Positions 1 to 8,219 of a stretch of 34,101 nt of DNA are shown in pieces (the first letter of the stretch is position 1; every line of letters starts with the position of its first letter). Source of the stretch: an uncultured Clostridia bacterium (GTDB lineage: Bacteria; Bacillota; Clostridia; Oscillospirales; Acutalibacteraceae); assembly GCA_946186245.1 (NCBI GenBank), contig CAMHMN010000028.1, positions 1 through 34,101 on the forward strand. Reading direction: 5' to 3'. Under the pieces are notes generated by a model, which searched no databases, was not told the DNA's origin, and was given only the letters and a program-made list of their open reading frames with translations. The translations under genes and the position numbers were made by a program.

Positions 1-33
1 GGCAAGTGAAAGTGCGAGAATTCTTTTTTTCAT
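1..33 (-). CDS. N-terminus of an exported protein (partial, cut by window edge)
   Basis: Only the first 11 codons are inside the window, read from ATG at 33-31: M-K-K-R-I-L-A-L-S-L-A. This is a positively charged n-region followed by a hydrophobic start, as in Sec signal peptides and lipoproteins. A strong GGAGGG Shine-Dalgarno lies 9 nt upstream (about 43-48) and a near-consensus promoter lies at 137-165, so it is a separately transcribed gene rather than an extension of glgP. The function cannot be read. Its position next to the starch genes would fit a sugar-binding lipoprotein, but that is a guess. Confidence 0.75.
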   Translation of the reverse strand, partial: MKKRILALSLA

Positions 34-136
34 TTGGATAAACCCTCCATTAAAAATTTTTGAACGCCTCACGGCAATTCGCACAAATGTTTTTGGTATG
101 TATGAGTTATTTTTATCCTCATTCAAAACCATAAAT

Positions 137-165
137 ATAATACCTCACATTGTATGATTTGTCAA
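137..165 (-). promoter_or_regulatory. Sigma-A promoter for the partial exported-protein gene
   Basis: On the minus strand, TTGACA (165-160) and TATTAT (142-137) are separated by exactly 17 bp. Transcription would start near 130, giving a leader of about 95 nt before the ATG at 33. The rest of the 34-369 gap is AT-rich and holds only this promoter and the glgP terminator. Confidence 0.8.
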
Positions 166-271
166 TAGATTTTTTAAATTTTTTTTAGGAAATTGCATTT
201 TTTTTTAATATCTCATACTTATTTTGGTAATAAACGGGTTTTTCAGCCTCTTTTTTCGGCTTCAGAAACAA

Positions 272-324
272 AACAGCAAGTCGATATTCATAAGTTTTGT
301 CAACATAAGCACCGACTTGCTGTT
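272..324 (-). terminator. Probable terminator of malQ-glgP
   Basis: A perfect 12-bp inverted repeat (272-283 and 313-324, AACAGCAAGTCG and its complement) has a 29-nt loop and lies 45 nt past the glgP stop. On the minus strand the 3' arm is followed by a moderately T-rich run (TTTGTTT). The long loop and imperfect T-tract keep this from being certain. Confidence 0.6.
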
Positions 325-369
325 AAGTTTTGCTATAAAAGACCTTTGTCAATTATCACGAACAATTGC

Positions 370-2706
370 TCAGACTCCCCATATTTCAGAAGCATATTCC
401 TTGATTGTTCTGTCGCTGGAGAACTTACCGGAGTTAGCCATATTAATGAAGCACTTTCTGGTGAAAGCCTTTTTGTCCGAATAATCCGCGTTGCATCTGA
501 GCTTCGCATCGCAGTAGGGAATGAGGTCGAGAAGGAGATAGTAGTGGTCAGGACGGTGCCAGTGTGTTCCGTCAATCAGTGCCGAGTAAAGGCCGCGGAA
601 CATGCCTGATCCGCCATCGTCAAACGTGCCGTCGATCAGGGTATCAAGCAGTCTCTTGATTCTGGGATTCTCGTTGTAGAGCTTCTTGGAATCATATTCG
701 CCCTTGATTTTTTCAATTTCTTCCACTCTGGCGCCGAAGATGTAGTTGTTATCCTCGCCTGCCTGCTCGACAATTTCGACGTTTGCACCGTCAAATGTGC
801 CGAGGGTAACGGCTCCGTTGAGCATGAATTTCATATTGCCCGTACCGGAAGCCTCTGTACCGGCTGTCGAAATCTGTTCGGACACGTCGGCGGCAGGAGT
901 GATCTTCTCGGCATAGGAAACATTATAATTGGATACAAACGAAACGGAGAGATACTTGTTGACTTCATCGTCGGCCGCGATCATCTTGCCTATTTCGTTG
1001 ATAAACTTGATGATGCCCTTGGCTCTGTAGTAGCCGGGAGCAGCCTTGGCGCCGAAGATAAAGGCGGTCGGGTTGAAGTTCTTGATGCGACCGTCCTTGA
1101 TGCCGAAGTAGATGTCAAGGATAGAGAACGCATTGAGAAGCTGACGCTTGTACTCGTGGAGTCTCTTGACCTGCACATCAAAGATGAAGTCAGGATTGAC
1201 GGTAAGACCGTCCATCTTCTGCATATATTCGGCAAGTTCGACCTTCTTCTGATGCTTGATATCTGCAAACTCTCTCAGAACCGCTTCGTTATCCGCGAAC
1301 TGCTCCATCTTCTTCAGCTCAAAGAGATCGGTAATCCAGCCGTCACCGATTTTGTCGGTGATGAACGAAGCAAGCTCCTGATTGGCCAGAGCCAGCCAAC
1401 GGCGCTGAGTGATACCGTTTGTCTTGTTGTTGAAGCGCTCGGGGTAGAGCTTGTACCACTCGTGCAGAGCGGTGTCCTTGAGAATATCGGAATGAATCTG
1501 TGCAACGCCGTTGGTGGAGTGTGTCGCATAGATCGCGATACGTGCCATATGCACCTGATCGTCACAGATAATTCTGTAAATCTTCTGATTGTCGCCCTCG
1601 ATGCCCTTTTCGGCAAGTTCTTCCTGCAGCACCTTGTCAAGTGCGATAACGTAGTTGTAAACCTCGGGAATGACGTCATAGAAGAGGTTGGTGCTCCATT
1701 TCTCAAGAGCTTCGGGCATAATGGTGTGATTGGTATATGCAAACGTATCCTTGGCATATGCAATAGCATCCTTCAGCTCGATCTTTTCCTCTTCGACGAG
1801 AATTCTCAGGAACTCGGGGATAGAAACGACCGGATGGGTGTCGTTGAGCTGAATGGCGTATTCCTCAGCGAAATGCGAGAAATCGGAGCCGTGGCGGGTC
1901 TTGTACTTGCGGATCATATCCTGCAGTGAAGCGCTGGAGAAGAAATACTGCTGCTTTAAGCGGAGAATTTTTCCTTCCCATGTCTCGTCATTGGGATAGA
2001 GAACCGACGAGATGACCTCGGCATCATTCTTTTCCGCGATGGATGCGGGTCTGTTGTTGCGGTTGAACTGGTCAAAATCAAAGGCATTGACGGCCTCTGC
2101 CTGCCACAGACGGAGGGTATTGACTGTCTTTCCGCCGTAGCCGATAACCGGCATATCATAGGGAACAGCCTTGACTGTCTGACCCGAGAATCTGATAAGC
2201 ACTGTATCTTCTTCTCTGCGGATTGACCACGGATCGCCGTAGGACTGCCAGTCGTCAGCCTTTTCCTTCTGGAATCCGTTCTCAAAATACTGCTTGAAAA
2301 GTCCGTACTTATAGCGGATGCCATAGCCGTCAAGGGGAATGTTCTGAGTAGCTGCCGAGTCAATAAAGCAGGCTGCCAGTCTGCCCAGACCGCCGTTACC
2401 GAGTGCGTCATCCTCAATATCTTCAAAAATGCCGATATCAATGCCGTTCTGGGCGAGCATTTCTTTGGTGTCTTCAAGCAGACCGAGATTGAGCAGGTTA
2501 CTATAGATCATTCTGCCGATAAGGAATTCGGCGGAAAGATATGCCGCTCTCTTGGTTCCGGTAAACTTGTCTGCGCCACGATAGGCCTGTGCAACAGCCG
2601 CTTTTGAAACAGCGTTGTACAGCTCTTTGGTGGTGGCGTTTTGCATAGTTTTGCTGGAGTCAAGCTCCAGACATTTTATAACATCTTCCTGAAAAATGGT
2701 ATTCAA
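370..2706 (-). CDS. glgP: Glycogen/starch/maltodextrin alpha-glucan phosphorylase
   Basis: This 778-aa GT35 phosphorylase cleaves terminal alpha-1,4 glucosyl units with phosphate to give glucose-1-phosphate in the cytoplasm. The signature EASGTGNMKF is present near the C-terminus, with K626 as the expected Schiff-base lysine for pyridoxal phosphate; it is followed by the usual GTFDGANVEI stretch. The N-terminal half contains the typical GNGGLGRLAACFIDS and YGIRYKYGLF segments. Length is normal for the family. The start is TTG (2706-2704). Its Shine-Dalgarno GGGAGG is made from the last sense codons of malQ, and only 5 nt separate the malQ stop from this start, so the two are probably translationally coupled. 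MalQ supplies longer glucan chains that this enzyme degrades. Confidence 0.96.
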   Translation of the reverse strand: MNTIFQEDVIKCLELDSSKTMQNATTKELYNAVSKAAVAQAYRGADKFTGTKRAAYLSAEFLIGRMIYSNLLNLGLLEDTKEMLAQNGIDIGIFEDIEDDALGNGGLGRLAACFIDSAATQNIPLDGYGIRYKYGLFKQYFENGFQKEKADDWQSYGDPWSIRREEDTVLIRFSGQTVKAVPYDMPVIGYGGKTVNTLRLWQAEAVNAFDFDQFNRNNRPASIAEKNDAEVISSVLYPNDETWEGKILRLKQQYFFSSASLQDMIRKYKTRHGSDFSHFAEEYAIQLNDTHPVVSIPEFLRILVEEEKIELKDAIAYAKDTFAYTNHTIMPEALEKWSTNLFYDVIPEVYNYVIALDKVLQEELAEKGIEGDNQKIYRIICDDQVHMARIAIYATHSTNGVAQIHSDILKDTALHEWYKLYPERFNNKTNGITQRRWLALANQELASFITDKIGDGWITDLFELKKMEQFADNEAVLREFADIKHQKKVELAEYMQKMDGLTVNPDFIFDVQVKRLHEYKRQLLNAFSILDIYFGIKDGRIKNFNPTAFIFGAKAAPGYYRAKGIIKFINEIGKMIAADDEVNKYLSVSFVSNYNVSYAEKITPAADVSEQISTAGTEASGTGNMKFMLNGAVTLGTFDGANVEIVEQAGEDNNYIFGARVEEIEKIKGEYDSKKLYNENPRIKRLLDTLIDGTFDDGGSGMFRGLYSALIDGTHWHRPDHYYLLLDLIPYCDAKLRCNADYSDKKAFTRKCFINMANSGKFSSDRTIKEYASEIWGV

Positions 2707-2711
2707 ATTGT

Positions 2712-4217
2712 TTACCTCCCGTAAATTTCGACAAGGCGGGCAATCTTTGCCGCCAGCTTATCTGACATCTGAGACTTTGTCGCTCTCCATTCCCAGTTGC
2801 CGCCCAGCTTGGACGGGAAGTTCATTCTGGCGGAGTTGTCAAGACCGAGATAGTCCTGAAGCTGATAAATAACCGTATGCGCACAGGACATAAAACCGGT
2901 GCGGATGATGGCATTGGGGATGCTGTCTATCGTCTCGCAGTCCAGATATTCCACTGCGTATCTCAGATCATCTATGCTCTTATTGTCGTCGCAGAAATAG
3001 CCGACAAGCGTTTCGTTGTCATGGGTACCTCCGTATACGACATAATTGCTGGTGATATTGTGTGGCAGCATGACATTGTCGCTTCCTCCGTCAAAGCCGA
3101 ACTGAAGTACCTTCATGCCGGGATAACCTGCCTTCTTGAGCAGCGCCTCCACCTTCTCATCAGAAACGCCCAGATCCTCGGCAATCACAAGCGCGTCGCC
3201 GAGAACGGAATTGATGGCGTTGATGAGCTTGATGCCAGGGCCGGGAATCCACTGTCCCGAAGCGGCAGTCGGAGCACCCGCGGGAATCGAGAAATACTTG
3301 ACCACGCCGATGAAATGATCGATGCGGATAACGTCATATATTCTGGCAGAGGCGCGCATACGCTGCTTCCACCACGCAAAGCCGTTCTTTTCCATCTTTT
3401 CCCAGTCATAGAGGGGATTGCCCCAGAGCTGTCCGTCGGCAGAGAAATTATCCGGCGGAACACCCGCTACCTTGACAGGCTTCTTTTCTTCGTCAAGCTG
3501 GAAGAGATCGCTGTGAACCCATGTGTCAGCGCTGTCCATCGCCACGTAAATCGGAATATCGCCGATGATCTTGATTCCCTTGCCATTGGCATAAGCCTTG
3601 AGCCTGTTCCACTGCTCAAAGAACTTGAACTGGAGGAATTTCCAGAAATCCACGTCATTGGCCAGCTTATCGGTATAGAGCTTGACTGCGCCGGGCTTTC
3701 TCAGACGGATGTCGTTTTCCCACAGCTGCCATTCACGGTTGTCAAAATAGAATTTGAGCGCCATAAAGAGGCTGTAGTCATCCAGCCAGAACACATTATC
3801 CTCGCAGAATTTTTTGAATTCCGGCGTGGATTTATGGTTGCTGCGGTCAAAAGCCTTGCGGAGTACGGTAAATCTTGATTCAAAAATCTTTGCATAATCG
3901 ACTCTCGAAGCGTCGTAACCCCAATCATGACAGTTGATCTCGTCATATTGCAGGAGGCCTTCCTCCGCAAGAATGTCAAGATCTATGAAATAAGGGTTGC
4001 CGGCAAAAGCCGAAAAAGCCTGATAAGGCGAGTCGCCGTAGCTGGTCGGACCGATGGGCAGAACCTGCCAGTAGCGCTGGCGCGCCTTCATGAGAAAATC
4101 TACAAATTCATACGCAGCTCTGCCGAGAGTACCTATGCCGTAGGGAGACGGCAGGCTGGTAACGGACATAAGTATGCCCGAACCGCGCTGGAATGAAGAT
4201 GCTTCTTTCTGAGCCAA
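2712..4217 (-). CDS. malQ: 4-alpha-glucanotransferase (amylomaltase, GH77)
   Basis: Transfers alpha-1,4-glucan segments between maltodextrins in the cytoplasm, releasing glucose and making substrates for phosphorylase. GH77 hallmarks are visible: SGILMSVTSLPSPYGIGTLG near the N-terminus, the nucleophile in VIRIDHF (D300), the acid/base in VIAEDLG (E347) and GGTHDNETL (D400), numbered from the start chosen here. An upstream in-frame ATG at 4280 would add 21 residues (total 522), but it lies between the -35 and -10 boxes of the only good promoter, so it would not be transcribed. The TTG at 4217 has GGGAAGG 9 nt upstream and gives a 501-aa protein of normal family length. First gene of the malQ-glgP operon. 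Confidence 0.94.
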   Translation of the reverse strand: MAQKEASSFQRGSGILMSVTSLPSPYGIGTLGRAAYEFVDFLMKARQRYWQVLPIGPTSYGDSPYQAFSAFAGNPYFIDLDILAEEGLLQYDEINCHDWGYDASRVDYAKIFESRFTVLRKAFDRSNHKSTPEFKKFCEDNVFWLDDYSLFMALKFYFDNREWQLWENDIRLRKPGAVKLYTDKLANDVDFWKFLQFKFFEQWNRLKAYANGKGIKIIGDIPIYVAMDSADTWVHSDLFQLDEEKKPVKVAGVPPDNFSADGQLWGNPLYDWEKMEKNGFAWWKQRMRASARIYDVIRIDHFIGVVKYFSIPAGAPTAASGQWIPGPGIKLINAINSVLGDALVIAEDLGVSDEKVEALLKKAGYPGMKVLQFGFDGGSDNVMLPHNITSNYVVYGGTHDNETLVGYFCDDNKSIDDLRYAVEYLDCETIDSIPNAIIRTGFMSCAHTVIYQLQDYLGLDNSARMNFPSKLGGNWEWRATKSQMSDKLAAKIARLVEIYGR

Positions 4218-4258
4218 AAAATCACAACCTTCCCGAAGAGTTAAAAATTGCCATATGC

Positions 4259-4287
4259 ATATTACCATAAATCTGCCCAACTGTCAA
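4259..4287 (-). promoter_or_regulatory. Sigma-A promoter of malQ-glgP
   Basis: On the minus strand, TTGACA (4287-4282), a 17-bp spacer and TAATAT (4264-4259). Predicted transcription start is near 4252, about 35 nt before the TTG start of malQ. This placement rules out the ATG at 4280 as start codon. Confidence 0.85.
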
Positions 4288-4304
4288 TAGATTATTGGCC
4301 GATT

Positions 4305-4343
4305 AATTCAAATTTTTATCAATATTTTTTGAAAATTTGAATT
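4305..4343. promoter_or_regulatory. 12-bp inverted repeat between divergent promoters (candidate operator)
   Basis: AATTCAAATTTT at 4305-4316 is matched exactly by its complement at 4332-4343, with a 15-bp spacer. It sits about 18 bp upstream of the malQ -35 box and about 110 bp upstream of the amylase -35 box. Its location suits a regulator of both units, but it is AT-rich and could act only as an UP-element or be chance. The remaining DNA of the 4218-4558 gap contains the two promoters and leaders. Confidence 0.4.
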
Positions 4344-4451
4344 TTACGTCATTTGCTTAATTATTTTCATACATTTTTACCGATTTTTGCCAGCATCAGG
4401 AAAAAAACACCTGTTTTTTAGATTTCTTCGACATTTTTGCACGAAAACACA

Positions 4452-4480
4452 TTGACATACCCTGTGGAATACTTTATAAT
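4452..4480 (+). promoter_or_regulatory. Consensus sigma-A promoter of the amylase gene
   Basis: Perfect TTGACA (4452-4457), 17-bp spacer and perfect TATAAT (4475-4480). The start is expected near 4487, giving a leader of about 70 nt. A fully consensus promoter usually needs a repressor or another brake if the gene is to be controlled. Confidence 0.9.
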
Positions 4481-4558
4481 TATAGCATAACAAACAAATT
4501 GCCGGGTGATTGTTGATTCTTTTAATCCATCATTTGACAATGAGAAAGGATGATTTTT

Positions 4559-6448
4559 TTGACATTGAAAAGAAAGCTGCATTCGGCACTGCTGATCGCG
4601 CTGGCCATGCTGACAGTGCTGGTTTCCTGCGGCACGGAGGAACCGGTTCCCGAGCCCAAAAAGCCTTGCGTCCCCGATGAAACAATTGTGGAGTTCAACG
4701 ATAAGTACAAGAATTTCTATGAAATCTTCGTTCGCTCCTTCAAGGATTCCGACGGCAACGGCATAGGCGATCTCAACGGCATCACACAGAAGCTGGATTA
4801 TCTCAAGCCTGCTTCCGGTGCCTACGGAAGCAGTTCTCTCGGCATCAACGGCATCTGGCTCATGCCTGTCTGCCCTTCCCCCTCCTATCACAAATACGAT
4901 ATTACCGATTATATGGCGATAGACCCGTCGTACGGCACCATGGAGGATTTTGAAAACCTCGTCCAGAAATGCCACGAACACGGCATTACGCTGATTATTG
5001 ACATGGTTCTTAATCATACTTCCAGCAAGCACGAATGGTTCACCATGTTCTGCGACAATCTCCGCAAGCTCAAGGATGGCAAAGAGCTGCAATTCGACGA
5101 AAAATACACCCGGTATTATTCTCACCTCACAGCCGATGAACTTTTGGAAAAAGGCGGCGTGAAGCTCGACAAGGACAACGGCAATTACATTTATTACACC
5201 CTCAACGGTGCAAAATTCAGACCCATCATCGGCACAGATTATTATTATGAATGTTCCTTCAGCGACGATATGCCCGAGCTGGACTACAATTGCGAGGATG
5301 TCTGGCAGGAAGTCGAGAAAATCTGCGATTTCTGGATCGGAAAAGGCCTCGACGGATTCAGGTTTGACGCTGTCACCTACTTTGATTACGGCAAAACGAC
5401 GGAAAACGCAAAAATTCTCAGGCGCATCGCCCAGTACTGCCGCTCCAAAAAACCGGATTTCTATATCGTCGGAGAGGCGTGGACTTCCGCCCCGATTATC
5501 CGGGATTACTACAAAAGCGGATTTGACAGCTTCTTCAATTTCCCCTTTGCCAACACCGGAGGATACATTTCCAAGACCGTCAAGAGCCAGAACGGCAAGG
5601 AATACGCCAAGAAGGTTCAGAACTGGAACAATCAGCTCAAGCTGGTTTCGGCAACCGACGCCATTGACGCGCCCTTCGTTTCCAATCACGACATGTACCG
5701 CAGTTCCAGTTACTTCATGACACTGGGACAGCGCAAGATTGCGGCAAGTCTCTATCTGATGATGCCCGGAAACACTTTCATCTATTACGGCGAGGAAATC
5801 GGCCTTAAAGGCACCTCCTCCGAAGGTTCCAAGAAAGACCCCACCGCACGTCTGCCTATGAAATGGTCAGCTTCTGACGACGGCTCTTCCATAGCGCGGC
5901 CGGAGGGTTCCGATCTTACTGTGGATCAGAACCAAATCGACGGAGTTGCCGAGCAGCTCAGCGACGAAAACTCACTGCTCAATCATTACCGTCTGCTGCT
6001 CAAGCTGAAAAATCAGAACCCGCAGATTGCCCGCGGCACTGTCACCGCCTGCGAATTCGGCAAAGATTCGATTTGCGCTTATACCTGCATTTATGACGGC
6101 GTTGCGGTAATGGTACTGCACAACCTCGATCTGGAAGAAGCCTCATTTGATCTGAATACGCTCGGTTTTTCAGACTTCACTGAACTCCGGGGTTACATCG
6201 TAGCGAAAAACGCCGAGGGTGAAAATGAATCCAATTCCGCTCCTGTTTTCGGCGCATCTTCTCAGGAAGAAACGCAGGAGGAAGAAAAAGAACCCGAGGC
6301 AACCCTCGAAGGCGGCAAGCTCACCATTCCCGGAAGAACAACCGTTGTGCTGCGTTCAACACAGCATTATGATGACGTAGTGATCAATCCCGACTCCATC
6401 ACCACTTCACCCGAAGACGAACAGGTGCAGGGCATGAATGACGACTGA
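4559..6448 (+). CDS. Secreted alpha-amylase-family lipoprotein (GH13)
   Basis: Extracellular alpha-glucan hydrolase, anchored as a lipoprotein. The N-terminus is a basic n-region plus hydrophobic segment ending in the lipobox L-V-S-C (C24). All four GH13 regions are readable: DMVLNH, GFRFDAV (nucleophile D270), GEAW (acid/base E306) and FVSNHD (D378). DSDGNGIGD near residue 65 is a common GH13 N-terminal segment. The C-terminal part is a beta-rich domain preceded by a Glu-rich stretch; I see no carbohydrate-binding module. Start: an ATG at 4550 touches the AAAGGA Shine-Dalgarno, whereas the TTG at 4559 is 8 nt from it and gives the more typical lipoprotein n-region, so TTG is preferred (629 aa). 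Exact specificity (amylase, neopullulanase, glucosidase) cannot be decided by eye. Confidence 0.92.
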   Translation: MTLKRKLHSALLIALAMLTVLVSCGTEEPVPEPKKPCVPDETIVEFNDKYKNFYEIFVRSFKDSDGNGIGDLNGITQKLDYLKPASGAYGSSSLGINGIWLMPVCPSPSYHKYDITDYMAIDPSYGTMEDFENLVQKCHEHGITLIIDMVLNHTSSKHEWFTMFCDNLRKLKDGKELQFDEKYTRYYSHLTADELLEKGGVKLDKDNGNYIYYTLNGAKFRPIIGTDYYYECSFSDDMPELDYNCEDVWQEVEKICDFWIGKGLDGFRFDAVTYFDYGKTTENAKILRRIAQYCRSKKPDFYIVGEAWTSAPIIRDYYKSGFDSFFNFPFANTGGYISKTVKSQNGKEYAKKVQNWNNQLKLVSATDAIDAPFVSNHDMYRSSSYFMTLGQRKIAASLYLMMPGNTFIYYGEEIGLKGTSSEGSKKDPTARLPMKWSASDDGSSIARPEGSDLTVDQNQIDGVAEQLSDENSLLNHYRLLLKLKNQNPQIARGTVTACEFGKDSICAYTCIYDGVAVMVLHNLDLEEASFDLNTLGFSDFTELRGYIVAKNAEGENESNSAPVFGASSQEETQEEEKEPEATLEGGKLTIPGRTTVVLRSTQHYDDVVINPDSITTSPEDEQVQGMNDD

Positions 6449-6481
6449 TTGATTACAGGATAAATCACACAAAATGAAAAA

Positions 6482-6528
6482 AACTGCACAGCATATGATC
6501 CATTGAGAACGAAATATGCTGTGCAGTT
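6482..6528. terminator. Bidirectional terminator between amylase and potD
   Basis: Perfect 15-bp stem AACTGCACAGCATAT (6482-6496) with its complement at 6514-6528 and a 17-nt loop. On the minus strand it is followed by a run of seven T; on the plus strand by a weaker ATTATTTTGTC. It lies between two convergent genes and probably serves both. Confidence 0.88.
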
Positions 6529-6553
6529 ATTATTTTGTCTGACCAAAAATATA

Positions 6554-7660
6554 CTATCTGGTTTTCTCGGTGAATTCCTTCATGAGGTCTTCCCATTTGG
6601 TGGAAAGGTAGGTGTTGGTTTCGTCAGAAAGGCGGTTGAACACTTCGCACTCGCTGGCAAGCTTTTCGTCGGAGGGATAGAAGAATTCATTCGTCGCATC
6701 CTCGTCGAGCTCTTCCTTAACGGCTGAAATGGGAGAAGCGTAGCCAATGTATTCCGCGTTGGCAAGAGCGACGTCCTCACGGCACATGAAGTCGATGTAC
6801 TTCTCTGCGGCACTCTTGTTCTGGCAGCAGGTGGGAATGCACATGGAGTCAATGAAAGTATTGGCACCCTTGGGAATGTAGCCCTTGATGTATTCGTTGC
6901 CGTCCATCAGCATTTTCATGTCGCCGTTGTAATAGGGGGCAATCAGCGCCTCGCCGCTCTCCATCTTGTCAAAAATCTGGTCGCCGTAGTAGCCCTGCAC
7001 CAGCGGACACTGCTTGACAAGCTCCTCATAGCAGGCTTCCAGCTCTTCCTGGTTTTCGCTGTTGAGGGAATAGCCCAGCTTTGCCTCCGCCACGCCGAAC
7101 GCGTCGCGCTGGTTGTTGAACATCAGAATCTTGCCGCTGTACTTCTCGTTCCAGAGAAGGTCCCATGTGTTCTCGTCCACGTCGGCCTCGTCCACATATC
7201 TGGAATCATAGAAAATCGCGGTGCAGCCCCATGTGTAAGCCACGGAATATTCACCGGTCGGGTCGAAAGCCGGCTTGCGGAATTTTTCATCGATGTTGCC
7301 GGCGTTGGGAATGTTGCTGTAATCCAGCTTTTCCAGCATATTCTCGTGAATGAGCTGGGCAATCATATAGTCTGACGGAATAATGACGTCCACCGTCATG
7401 CCGCCGCTCTTCATCTTGGCGTACATTTCCTCGTTGCTGGAGAAGTTGAGGTACTTGACCTCGATGCCGGTTTCCTTTTCAAACTCAGCGTTGACGTCCA
7501 TGGAGCCGTCGTCTCCGTTGGAGATGTACTCGCCCCAGTTGTAGACGTAAAGCACCTCACCGGTCTTGGCAACACCTTTTTCCTCCGAACAGCCGGAGAG
7601 AACCGAAACGGCGGAGATCATCAGTGCCGCGGAAAGCACAAGCGCAATTATTTTTTTCAT
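6554..7660 (-). CDS. potD: Spermidine/putrescine-binding lipoprotein
   Basis: Extracellular substrate-binding component of the polyamine ABC importer. A signal peptide with the lipobox L-S-G-C (C24) is followed by the typical PotD opening (L-Y-V-Y-N-W-G-E-Y-I). Length of 368 aa is normal. Later segments such as EVKYLNFSSNEEMYAKM and DVIIPSDYM match the family. GAAAGGA lies 9 nt before the ATG. It should follow potC directly, but 559 nt of inserted DNA, including a broken gene, separate them. No promoter of its own was seen in that gap, so expression may depend on read-through. The operon ends at the terminator at 6482-6528. Confidence 0.93.
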   Translation of the reverse strand: MKKIIALVLSAALMISAVSVLSGCSEEKGVAKTGEVLYVYNWGEYISNGDDGSMDVNAEFEKETGIEVKYLNFSSNEEMYAKMKSGGMTVDVIIPSDYMIAQLIHENMLEKLDYSNIPNAGNIDEKFRKPAFDPTGEYSVAYTWGCTAIFYDSRYVDEADVDENTWDLLWNEKYSGKILMFNNQRDAFGVAEAKLGYSLNSENQEELEACYEELVKQCPLVQGYYGDQIFDKMESGEALIAPYYNGDMKMLMDGNEYIKGYIPKGANTFIDSMCIPTCCQNKSAAEKYIDFMCREDVALANAEYIGYASPISAVKEELDEDATNEFFYPSDEKLASECEVFNRLSDETNTYLSTKWEDLMKEFTEKTR

Positions 7661-7686
7661 TTATCAAAATCCTTTCTTTAATTATT

Positions 7687-7714
7687 GTGAAATGTGAAGT
7701 GTGAAGTGTGAAAT
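7687..7714 (+). repeat. Four tandem 7-bp units at left end of cassette
   Basis: Four consecutive heptamers of form GTGAARW (GTGAAAT, GTGAAGT, GTGAAGT, GTGAAAT). The matching right end (8204-8217) has two such heptamers in inverted orientation. The same heptad architecture recurs at 30103-30130 and 30152-30165. Confidence 0.8.
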
Positions 7715-7739
7715 TATCTTAATCCTCACTGCTTCCCAT

Positions 7740-8095
7740 TTATTCACTTTGTTTTGATCTGATTGTTTTAGTGGATGCTGACAGTATTCTCATCAATTCG
7801 TCGCAGTCCGAATAAATACTTTGATACGATTTAATGTCAATATATCCTGCTTCGTACAATAATTCAAGCCAGTACCTTGTTTCAGAACATTCCTTCAACG
7901 CAATATATAATTTCGCAAGAAAATCCTTTCTGCTGATAGCACATTCCGCTTCCGCAAGATTGGCTCCGATACTTGTACCGCTTCTCAAAATCTGCTTAGA
8001 CATGATATATTCTTTTTTTCGTCACACAAATAACGATATAACCTGATAATCCTCAACGCAAACTGCTTTCTTTTTAACTTAGAAATATTCCCCAT
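7740..8095 (-). pseudogene. Four-helix-bundle (S23/IVS-type) protein gene, frameshifted
   Basis: An open frame from ATG at 8003 encodes 87 aa with the family core (ILRSGTSIGANLAEAE, then LKECSETRYWLELL) but lacks the N-terminal helix. That helix is upstream in another frame: ATG at 8095, with GAAGGTG just upstream, reads MGNISKLKRKQFALRIIRLY and continues to CDEKK. The two frames meet in a run of seven T on the plus strand (8013-8019). Adding one A on the coding strand would join them into a 118-aa protein, the usual family length. Related proteins are encoded within 23S rRNA intervening sequences and as free-standing genes; their function is poorly known. It may be a true pseudogene, a phase-variable tract or a homopolymer sequencing error. 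Confidence 0.82.
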
Positions 8096-8203
8096 CCTGT
8101 CACCTTCATGCATCAATTACACACCGGGAAACCATAAGTGTTTGTATCTGAAAAATGAAGAATAAAATGCAGTTGATTTTGATATTTAGTTTTGGAATAC
8201 CAA

Positions 8204-8218
8204 ACTTCACATTTCACA
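8204..8218 (-). repeat. Right terminal inverted repeat of the cassette
   Basis: Fifteen bases identical, in reverse complement, to 7686-7700. It starts one base beyond the potC stop codon. Confidence 0.75.
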
Positions 8219-8219
8219 C

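Larger units (their letters stand above)
7686..8218 (-). mobile_element. Inverted-repeat-bounded cassette splitting the pot operon
   Basis: TGTGAAATGTGAAGT occurs at 7686-7700 and, perfectly inverted, at 8204-8218, giving a 533-bp unit whose right end abuts the potC stop codon (8220-8222). Its only gene is the four-helix-bundle pseudogene 7740-8095. No transposase is present. The other potential boundary features, such as target duplication, are not visible. It may be a non-autonomous element or an insertion mobilised in trans; calling it mobile is an inference from its ends and its disruption of a normally contiguous operon. Confidence 0.55.

Noticed and set aside
1156-1929. Plus-strand open frame of 257 codons inside glgP
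   Set aside because: Antisense shadow of a well-supported phosphorylase gene.
2877-3878. Plus-strand open frame of 333 codons inside malQ
   Set aside because: Antisense shadow; malQ catalytic motifs are clear on the other strand.
4418-5689. Long minus-strand open frame (423 codons) opposite the amylase
   Set aside because: It is antisense to a gene with all GH13 motifs, has no Shine-Dalgarno of note and reads as low-complexity hydrophobic/basic sequence; a shadow frame.
7740-8095. Diversity-generating retroelement accessory (Avd) gene
   Set aside because: Four-helix-bundle Avd proteins resemble this family, but there is no reverse transcriptase, template or variable repeat in the window.
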